Shown: in pieces, positions 57,906-64,000 of the stretch
How the letters are laid out: each line of letters opens with the position of its first letter
Position numbering within the stretch: position 1 is the stretch's first letter
Source: Butyrivibrio sp. LB2008
Lineage (GTDB): Bacteria > Bacillota > Clostridia > Lachnospirales > Lachnospiraceae
Direction of reading: 5' to 3'
DNA: 64,000 nucleotides
Assembly (NCBI RefSeq): GCF_000621565.1
Contig: NZ_KK211308.1
Coordinates: 124,001-188,000 of the forward strand
Translations under genes and position numbers: made by a program
The notes under the pieces: model-generated
What the model was told of the DNA's origin: nothing
Seen by the model: only the letters and a program-made list of their open reading frames with translations
Databases searched by the model: none

Positions 57906-58754
57906 TCATCTCTTTAATTTCTTAAGTTCCTCGACGAACTCCTCTTTTGTGAGAATCCCGTCAGGAAGCGGAAGACCGCTCTTTTTAAGTTCATGTGCCA
58001 AAAGAGTCACCTGAGGAACGCCGAGTCTTAGCTCTTTGAGCTTATCAACCTGAGAAAAAATCTCTTTAGGCGTGCCCTGCATCTCAACATGCCCTTTATC
58101 CATGACAAACACCTTATCGGCGTAGATAACTTCTTCCATATAATGCGTTATGAGGATGACAGTTATTCCTTCAACGCTGTTAAGCGCCCTTGCGGCTCTT
58201 ATGACATCTTTTCGTCCGTTGGGATCAAGCATCGCAGTAGGTTCATCCATGATTATGCACTTAGGATGCATAGCGATGACTCCTGCAATAGAAACTCTCT
58301 GCTTCTGGCCTCCGGAAAGATGATTGGGTGATGATTTTCTAAATTCAAGCATATTGACTGCTCTAAGACTCTCGTCAACACGCTCCCAGATTTCTTCCGT
58401 TGGAACTCCCATATTCTCAGGACCAAAACCGACATCCTCTTCAACAACCTGCCCGATTATCTGATTATCGGGATTTTGGAAGATCATTCCGGCTTCCTGT
58501 CTGATATCCCACAATTTATTACTGTCACGAGTGTTCATGCCATCTACGACCACTTCACCCTCTGTCGGATATAACAAAGCGTTGAAATGCTTGGCAAGAG
58601 TCGATTTTCCCGAACCGTTATGCCCCAGGATTGCAATGAACTGTCCCGGCTTGACATCAATGTTGACATCATCGACAGCTCTTGTAATACCCTCGACATT
58701 TCCCTCGTCATCTCTTCTTATGTATTCAAATACAAGTTTATCTGTACGTATCAT
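57906..58754 (-). CDS. ecfA1: ECF transporter ATPase, EcfA1/A type
   Basis: 282 residues. Walker A GHNGSGKSTLAKHFNALL, Q-loop FQNPDNQIIGQVVEEDVGFG, signature LSGGQKQRVSIAGVIAMHP, Walker B CIIMDEPTAMLDPNGR, switch ITHYMEE. FQNPDNQ is the EcfA1 hallmark. First gene of the ecfA1–ecfA2–ecfT–truA–rplM–rpsI run. In many relatives it follows rplQ directly; here three plus-strand genes intervene. Confidence 0.95.
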   Translation of the reverse strand: MIRTDKLVFEYIRRDDEGNVEGITRAVDDVNIDVKPGQFIAILGHNGSGKSTLAKHFNALLYPTEGEVVVDGMNTRDSNKLWDIRQEAGMIFQNPDNQIIGQVVEEDVGFGPENMGVPTEEIWERVDESLRAVNMLEFRKSSPNHLSGGQKQRVSIAGVIAMHPKCIIMDEPTAMLDPNGRKDVIRAARALNSVEGITVILITHYMEEVIYADKVFVMDKGHVEMQGTPKEIFSQVDKLKELRLGVPQVTLLAHELKKSGLPLPDGILTKEEFVEELKKLKR

Positions 58755-58834
58755 CTCTTTTTACCTACCATTCGAAATATTATAGCATAAATGTGGTACT
58801 ATTTATTTATAAAATTAAACTCGGAGATTTACAA

Positions 58835-59707
58835 ATGAACAGAAAATATGCAAAAGAGCTACTTCTTCTTTTAGGAATAATTCTATTCTGCGCCATTATG
58901 GCAAGGCACCTCGCCGGACACGAAACCCTCGAAGATTACGCCAAGTTACATCCGTCAGAAATACCCACAGAAAATGCTTCATCATATGCAACAAGCACCG
59001 GATCTACAGTTGACAATGCTCAAATGAGTGCATCATCATCTTCGACCGGACAAGTCAATTCAAGTGTCACAAATTCAACCGAAACTCCTTTTGACATTGA
59101 CGTATATGACACAAGAGTCACATACTCTGAAGGCTTCTACTATGAGGAAATTCCGGATTCAATTGTATCCAAGATAACAGACGTATCATATCCAAAAGAC
59201 TGTCCTTTTTCACTTGATGAACTAAGATATTGTTCTGTTCTCTATGTCGATTTTGACGGTGAAGAGCAATCAGGTGAACTGATATGCAATAAAGCAATTG
59301 CCGATGACATTATGGAGATTTTTTACGAGCTCTACGACAATGACTACCAAATAGAAAGTATAAAGCTTATCGATGAATTTGACGCCGACGATGAGGCTTC
59401 TATGGAAGCGAACAACACTTCCTGCTTCAATTACCGTCCTATCGGGAACGGAAAAAAACTTTCCAAGCACTCCCAGGGACTGGCTATTGATATAAATCCG
59501 CTTTATAATCCGCAAATTAAATACAAAAACGGCGCGACCGTAATAGCACCTTCAGGCGGCGAAAAATACGCAGACAGAAACGCTGATTTTCCTTATAAAA
59601 TTGATAAAGACGATCTTGCATATAAGCTTTTTAAAGAACACGGTTTCTCTTGGGGCGGCAATTGGAATTCCTCCAAGGATTACCAGCACTTTGAAAAAAA
59701 GAAATAA
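58835..59707 (+). CDS. M15-family (VanY/CwlK-like) peptidase, membrane anchored
   Basis: 290 residues from MNRKYAKELLLLLGIILFCA at 58835, with GGAG upstream; an ATG at 58793 has no site. Signal anchor about 6–24, then a Ser/Thr-rich linker (about 45–90), and a C-terminal zinc peptidase domain: KHSQGLAIDINPLYNPQ (S-x-H-x-x-G-x-A-x-D), GFSWGGNW and the last ligand in DYQHFEKK. Expected D,D-carboxypeptidase or L-Ala-D-Glu endopeptidase acting on peptidoglycan outside the cell. Confidence 0.88.
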   Translation: MNRKYAKELLLLLGIILFCAIMARHLAGHETLEDYAKLHPSEIPTENASSYATSTGSTVDNAQMSASSSSTGQVNSSVTNSTETPFDIDVYDTRVTYSEGFYYEEIPDSIVSKITDVSYPKDCPFSLDELRYCSVLYVDFDGEEQSGELICNKAIADDIMEIFYELYDNDYQIESIKLIDEFDADDEASMEANNTSCFNYRPIGNGKKLSKHSQGLAIDINPLYNPQIKYKNGATVIAPSGGEKYADRNADFPYKIDKDDLAYKLFKEHGFSWGGNWNSSKDYQHFEKKK

Positions 59708-59812
59708 TGACACAATTTAATGTTTTTTATATTATTTCGCACACAAAATCGTAGAATATAGTAAAATATTGTATATAATCTGTTTTTATATAATTTTAAG
59801 GAGATTTTTCTA

Positions 59813-61804
59813 ATGGAAAAAGTAAATGGAAAGAGACATGCAAAGATCAAAAACAAGCTTCTTTTGTTCTTAGTCCCTGCCGTAGTTGCCACCATTCTTA
59901 TTTTGGTGCTCATTTCAGGGTATCTGTCCAGCAGAAGCATGACCCAAATGGCAACATCAGCACTAAATTCTTCTATTTCCAATCAGGCAGACAATATCGA
60001 AGCCTGGCTCAATTACAATCTTCAAAATTTTTCCACAGTAAAACAGCTTGTTGAAAAAGATAAGCCATCGGATTCCGAATTATCCGCAATAATGGACGCA
60101 TATTATGGTTTCAATCCGTATTGCAAAAACGGACCATATGTCGCAACCAAGGCCGGAAAAGTTTTTAAAGCTTCAGAATCAACCAAAAACACGGATAATG
60201 TCACAGAACAAGAATGGTTCAAGCAAGGCATGACACGTGTAAACATGGTGTATGGCAGTACCTACAAGGATGTTGACGGAACTAATGTAATAAGCGCTTC
60301 AGGTATAATCAACGACGGTTCCGGAGAACTCAAGATCATGGCTGCCGATCTTTCTCTTGACCAGATCAGTATCATTGTAAATTCAAAAGTAAAGATGGAT
60401 CAGGCTGCATCGTTCCTTGTTGACATCACTGACAAAACTATCCTTGCACACCGTGATAAAAACAGGGTTTCTACCAAGCTTGACACAAGTGACAGCGACA
60501 ACCTCATGTCCGCTATAGCCAAAAAGGTTAATGAAAGAAATTACTCAACAGTCACACTTGCAAATAATGTAGTTGCATTTAAGCCAATAGCCGGAACAGA
60601 CTGGGTTCTTATTTCGTATGTCCATAACAGCACTATCATGAAAGACGTAACAAAGCTTGTTACTACGCTTGCCTTGATAGGCGTTATCGCAATCGTACTT
60701 ATTGTTTTACTTATCAATCTCATGGTTACCAAGGTTATTGCACCTCTTGGCGGAATCACCAAGAACATTACAGATATGTCAGCAGGTGACTTCACTATTG
60801 ATGTCAGACATGAAGGCAATGATGAGATCGGTCTCATGAGCGATAAGGTGAGCGAATTCGTTTATTCAATGAGAAATATGCTCTCGGTTATCAATGATGA
60901 GTCCAAGAAGCTTAAAGAGCAGTCTGACAACTCTGACACCGTATCAAAGAGCATGTACGAAGCTTCCCAGTCACAGTCTGAAGCAATGAAGAATCTTAAT
61001 TCAACTGTGGATCAGCTCGCTGTTGCAGTTAATGAGATTGCCCAGAGTGCAACTACTCTTGCAATGGTAGTTGCAGATACAAGAGATAATTCAAATCAGG
61101 CCAATGAGAGCATGAAAGAAACTGTCGAAATCAGTAAAAAAGGCCGTAATGATATGGAACAGCTTGCTGATGCAATGCAATATATCAAGAGTAGCAACGA
61201 TGACCTTGTCACTTCCATCAATGAAGTTGGTAAGGCGTCTGAAGAAATCACCAATATTGTCGGTCTTATCAGCGAGATTGCTGAACAGACAAATCTGCTT
61301 TCTTTGAACGCTTCTATCGAAGCTGCGCGCGCCGGAGAATCCGGAAAGGGATTTGCTGTTGTTGCTACTGAAATCGGAAAGCTTGCCCAGAACTCAGCTT
61401 CCAGCGCAGATAACATTGCCAAGCTGATCAATGATGTCGGAAAAGCAATTGACAGTGTTGTCGCACAGGCTCAGACAAGTGCAAAGAATATTGATACAAA
61501 CAGCGAGCTTATTCAGACTGCTGTTCAGACATTTGATAGGATCTACCAGAACATTGAAAAGTCCAATGAACTTATCGAACTCATGATCAAAGATGTTGAA
61601 AAGGTTGATGATGTTGCCAGCAATGTTGCTGCCATCTCTGAAGAACAGGCTGCAAGTACAGATGAAATCCTCGAGACCAGCCGCAGAATGGTTGAACAGG
61701 CTAACAGCATAACCAAGAACAGCCAGGATGTAGCCGACAACTCCCATGAATTGGCTAACACATCAGAAATGCTTACATCCTATGTTCAGAAGTTCAAGAT
61801 TTGA
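59813..61804 (+). CDS. Methyl-accepting chemotaxis protein with Cache sensor domain
   Basis: 663 residues. Transmembrane helix 1 about 18–38, extracytoplasmic dCache-type domain about 45–280 ([36 protein letters not shown]), helix 2 about 285–310, HAMP about 312–365, and a signalling hairpin with the conserved tip [20 protein letters not shown]. GEIxxLAxxSAxSA appears as [18 protein letters not shown]. No C-terminal pentapeptide tether is seen. 17 bp precede the binding-protein gene, suggesting that protein may feed it ligand. Confidence 0.93.
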   Translation: MEKVNGKRHAKIKNKLLLFLVPAVVATILILVLISGYLSSRSMTQMATSALNSSISNQADNIEAWLNYNLQNFSTVKQLVEKDKPSDSELSAIMDAYYGFNPYCKNGPYVATKAGKVFKASESTKNTDNVTEQEWFKQGMTRVNMVYGSTYKDVDGTNVISASGIINDGSGELKIMAADLSLDQISIIVNSKVKMDQAASFLVDITDKTILAHRDKNRVSTKLDTSDSDNLMSAIAKKVNERNYSTVTLANNVVAFKPIAGTDWVLISYVHNSTIMKDVTKLVTTLALIGVIAIVLIVLLINLMVTKVIAPLGGITKNITDMSAGDFTIDVRHEGNDEIGLMSDKVSEFVYSMRNMLSVINDESKKLKEQSDNSDTVSKSMYEASQSQSEAMKNLNSTVDQLAVAVNEIAQSATTLAMVVADTRDNSNQANESMKETVEISKKGRNDMEQLADAMQYIKSSNDDLVTSINEVGKASEEITNIVGLISEIAEQTNLLSLNASIEAARAGESGKGFAVVATEIGKLAQNSASSADNIAKLINDVGKAIDSVVAQAQTSAKNIDTNSELIQTAVQTFDRIYQNIEKSNELIELMIKDVEKVDDVASNVAAISEEQAASTDEILETSRRMVEQANSITKNSQDVADNSHELANTSEMLTSYVQKFKI

Positions 61805-61820
61805 TAAGGAGATACATATT

Positions 61821-62813
61821 ATGAAAAATCGAATTAAACGCTCAATGGCTTTTCTACTTTGCGCTGTTCTATTAACTGTTTCACTCACAGCTTGCGGCAA
61901 ATCCGGTTCAGGATCGTTTTCAGGCAACGGCGTAAAGATACTTATGGTACTACATGCAGATGATGACGGGTTCCTTAATACTCTTGCCGATGCAATCGTT
62001 GCTAAAGCAAAAGAAGTCGGTGCTACAATCGACATTGTTTACAGCCAGAACAGTACAGAAACTCAGATGGAACAGATTGCAGGTGCCGCTTCCGGCGGAT
62101 ACGATGCGATAATCTGCAGATTATGCGATACAAGTACTGCTCTGCAGATGGAAAATGCAGCCGGTAATCTTCCTGTCGTATTTATAAACAACGAGCCTGA
62201 AAGCGACTATCTAAAAGGCGATCAGTTTGTCTATGTAGGTTCATACGAGCAGGACGCAGGAGCATTCCAGGCTGAATATATATGGAGCGGTCTCGGAAAG
62301 CCTTCAACTTTAAATGTTATTATCCTGATGGGTGAAAAACTTCATGCCGCTGCTCCTAAGAGAACAAATGCCGTTAAATACTATTTCCTTGATAACAAAG
62401 TAAATGTAAATTATGTATTTGTTGATAACGGAGATTGGTCCGATTCCGTGGCATATGACAAGCTTAATGTATTTAAGATAACAGGACAGCCGTTTGATTG
62501 TATCTTCTGCAATAACGATACTATGGCAATGGGTGCCATTAAATGGATGAAAGATAACGGATATGATACTCACAAATTGCTCGTAGCGGGTATTGATGCC
62601 ACAACTGAAGGATGTGCCGCTGTAAAGGACGGCGATCTGTATATGACGGTACTTCAGGACACAACCGGTCAGGGTAATGCCGCTGTAGAAAGTGCTGTTG
62701 CACTTGCCAAAGGCGGATCCGTAGCATCTGTTTCAGGTGCTTCAGAAGATCACAAATATATTTGGGTTCCATTTGTTCCTGTAACCCCTCAGAACGTCGA
62801 TCAGTACAATTAA
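61821..62813 (+). CDS. Lipoprotein periplasmic-binding-protein-like sugar receptor
   Basis: 330 residues from MKNRIKRSMAFLLCAVLLTV at 61821, with AAGGAG; the upstream frame into the chemoreceptor gene is spurious. Lipobox VSLTACGKSG. The type-1 binding fold resembles MglB/RbsB (MVLHADDDGFLNTLADAIVA, FDCIFCNNDTMAMGAIKWMK, LLVAGIDATTEGCAAVKDG). No ABC permease or ATPase follows, so it is probably a chemoreceptor partner for the MCP rather than a transport component. Confidence 0.9.
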   Translation: MKNRIKRSMAFLLCAVLLTVSLTACGKSGSGSFSGNGVKILMVLHADDDGFLNTLADAIVAKAKEVGATIDIVYSQNSTETQMEQIAGAASGGYDAIICRLCDTSTALQMENAAGNLPVVFINNEPESDYLKGDQFVYVGSYEQDAGAFQAEYIWSGLGKPSTLNVIILMGEKLHAAAPKRTNAVKYYFLDNKVNVNYVFVDNGDWSDSVAYDKLNVFKITGQPFDCIFCNNDTMAMGAIKWMKDNGYDTHKLLVAGIDATTEGCAAVKDGDLYMTVLQDTTGQGNAAVESAVALAKGGSVASVSGASEDHKYIWVPFVPVTPQNVDQYN

Positions 62814-62863
62814 ACGATTTACACTGCAGATATTTAATAAAAATCTAAATAAGCGAAGAAAAA

Positions 62864-62895
62864 AGAGGTTTCAGAGCATATACTCTGAAACCTCT
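62864..62895. terminator. Bidirectional terminator between binding protein and rplQ
   Basis: Perfect 13-bp stem AGAGGTTTCAGAG / CTCTGAAACCTCT with a 6-nt loop. The minus strand continues TTTTTTCTTC, the plus strand ATATTTAT. It serves the convergent rplQ and binding-protein genes. Confidence 0.85.
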
Positions 62896-62924
62896 ATATT
62901 TATGGTTTAAATAATCAAAAGCTA

Positions 62925-63461
62925 TTAAACAAGCTCAAGAACAACCATCATAGCTGCATCACCTTTTCTCTGACCGATCTTGATGATTCTTGTATAACCA
63001 CCCTTACGATCTGCGTACTTAGGTCCGTACTCATCGAAAAGCTTTGCTACGAGGTCAACTTCCTTTGTGTTCTTCTTTCTTCCCTTGTTCTCCTGAGGAA
63101 CATCGATAACAGGGTAAAGAGTCTTAAGAAGCTGTCTTCTTGCGTGCATACGTGAAGGAAGATCCTTCTTGATTTCCTTAGTAACAGTTGTGAACTTTGT
63201 TACCTTCTTACCGTCAACAACTTCCTTAACTCTCTTTCCGTAAGCATCCTTTTCAGGCATCTTAACTTCAACAGAAACAGTCTCAAAGTTGTCCTTTTCC
63301 TTAGCTGCAAGAGTGATCATAGGCTCTACGATCTTCTTGATTTCCTTAGCTCTTGCCTCTGTAGTAACAATCTTTCCGTTGTAAAGAAGTGCTGTTACCT
63401 GGTTGCGAAGAAGCGCTCTTCTGGGCTTTGTTGCTTTTCCAAGCTTTCTGTACATTGCCAT
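62925..63461 (-). CDS. rplQ: 50S ribosomal protein L17, extended form
   Basis: 178 residues; most bacterial L17 are 115–130. The core is normal ([37 protein letters not shown]-terminal [20 protein letters not shown]). An insertion of roughly 50 residues (about 70–120, including [20 protein letters not shown]) interrupts it. I recall similar long L17 in related clostridia, so this is probably lineage-normal rather than a defect. Follows rpoA. Confidence 0.96.
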   Translation of the reverse strand: MAMYRKLGKATKPRRALLRNQVTALLYNGKIVTTEARAKEIKKIVEPMITLAAKEKDNFETVSVEVKMPEKDAYGKRVKEVVDGKKVTKFTTVTKEIKKDLPSRMHARRQLLKTLYPVIDVPQENKGRKKNTKEVDLVAKLFDEYGPKYADRKGGYTRIIKIGQRKGDAAMMVVLELV

Positions 63462-63628
63462 AATTATTTACATCCTTTCTCATTTGCGGAGTTCCCTCCG
63501 CTGTAGGTACATCATAAGATGCTCATCGGGCTTACTCTTACAATGCAGTTTTTAGATCCTATGAGAATCCGCTTCAGTACGCATCGGATTTATCTTCTGC
63601 GGACATTCATACTGTATGTTTCGTAATA

Positions 63629-64000
63629 TTACTGCTCGCCATCTGACTTAAGTGAAAGTCCAAGCTCGTCAAGCTTAGCAAGAACCTCCTCAAGTGACTT
63701 ACGTCCAAGATTACGAACCTTCATCATATCATCAGAAGTCTTGTTTGCAAGCTCCTGAACGGTATTGATGCCTGCTCTCTTGAGGCAGTTGAATGAACGA
63801 ACTGAAAGTTCAAGCTCATCAATTGACATCTCGAGAACTTTGCCCTTCTCATCGTCTTCCTTCTCGATCATAACTTCTGCTGTCTTAGCATTCTCAGAAA
63901 GGTCGATGAATAGGCTTAAATGCTCGCTGAGAACCTTTGCTGCAAGGCTTACAGCCTCGTCGGGAGCAAGTGTTCCGTCTGTGTGAACATCTAATGTAAG
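63629..64000 (-). CDS. rpoA: RNA polymerase α subunit, C-terminal part
   Basis: The minus frame is open from the stop at 63629 to the window edge, giving 123 residues. It covers the end of the N-terminal domain ([20 protein letters not shown]), the acidic linker ([12 protein letters not shown]) and the complete α-CTD ([40 protein letters not shown]). An internal ATG at 63871 is not the true start. Confidence 0.97.
   Translation of the reverse strand, partial: LTLDVHTDGTLAPDEAVSLAAKVLSEHLSLFIDLSENAKTAEVMIEKEDDEKGKVLEMSIDELELSVRSFNCLKRAGINTVQELANKTSDDMMKVRNLGRKSLEEVLAKLDELGLSLKSDGEQ

Overview
The window looks like chromosome from a low-to-moderate GC Firmicute of the Lachnospiraceae type (Butyrivibrio/Roseburia-like). 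This is an inference. It rests on strong AGGAGG ribosome binding sites, the gene order rpoA–rplQ–ecfA1–ecfA2–ecfT–truA–rplM–rpsI at the right end, an unusually long ribosomal protein L17, and many protein families typical of anaerobic clostridia. I see no rRNA, tRNA or CRISPR array.

Left part (1–17 kb): two complete two-component/ABC-exporter modules lie almost side by side on the minus strand. Module 1 (639–5883) is response regulator, kinase, MacB-like ATPase and 859-residue FtsX-type permease. Module 2 (12119–16753) is a Bce-type peptide-antibiotic module whose last gene overlaps an erythromycin-esterase-like gene. Between them lie an 840-bp non-coding stretch made almost wholly of palindromic repeats (5894–6736), a MerR regulator with a 19-bp-spacer promoter, an MFS transporter, a coiled-coil protein of unknown function and a DUF3431-like protein. 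A decayed MATE gene follows module 2.

17.4–25.4 kb: a minus-strand operon encodes RidA, a three- or four-subunit flavin/iron–sulfur amine or D-amino-acid dehydrogenase, a PII protein, an APC permease and an ornithine-cyclodeaminase-family protein, with a divergent LysR regulator. Both divergent transcripts appear to carry an intrinsic terminator in their leader. I infer uptake and oxidation of an amino acid or imino acid, with imine hydrolysis by RidA and nitrogen sensing by PII.

25.5–39.5 kb: assorted single genes. These are an FtsW-like protein with its PadR regulator, two small Cys-rich paralogues, a second palindromic tandem array (27948–28217), a MarR/acetyltransferase pair, an AAA ATPase, an MmcQ–alkyltransferase fusion, an XRE regulator, a YitT protein, an α/β-hydrolase fused to a HEAT-like region, and a TetR/CPBP pair with two operators.

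39.5–54.4 kb: an integrative mobilizable element (43881–54392) sits at the 3' end of rpsI. It has a tyrosine recombinase, an XRE/small-HTH divergent switch, a RepA-like ATPase, a MobV relaxase with an oriT-like region, a Fic protein lacking the catalytic histidine, and cargo (YeiH-type exporter with LysR, ArsR repressor, XRE–superoxide-reductase-like fusion). An 88-bp direct repeat that includes the end of rpsI marks both ends, and 11-bp-spaced repeats at both ends look like integrase arm sites. Left of it lies the wreck of a second related element (integrase and relaxase fragments) holding a MazEF pair, a MATE transporter and DinB and DUF3795 genes.

54.4–64 kb: ribosomal and ECF-transporter genes, interrupted between rplQ and ecfA1 by three plus-strand genes: an M15 peptidase, a chemoreceptor and a lipoprotein sugar-type binding protein.
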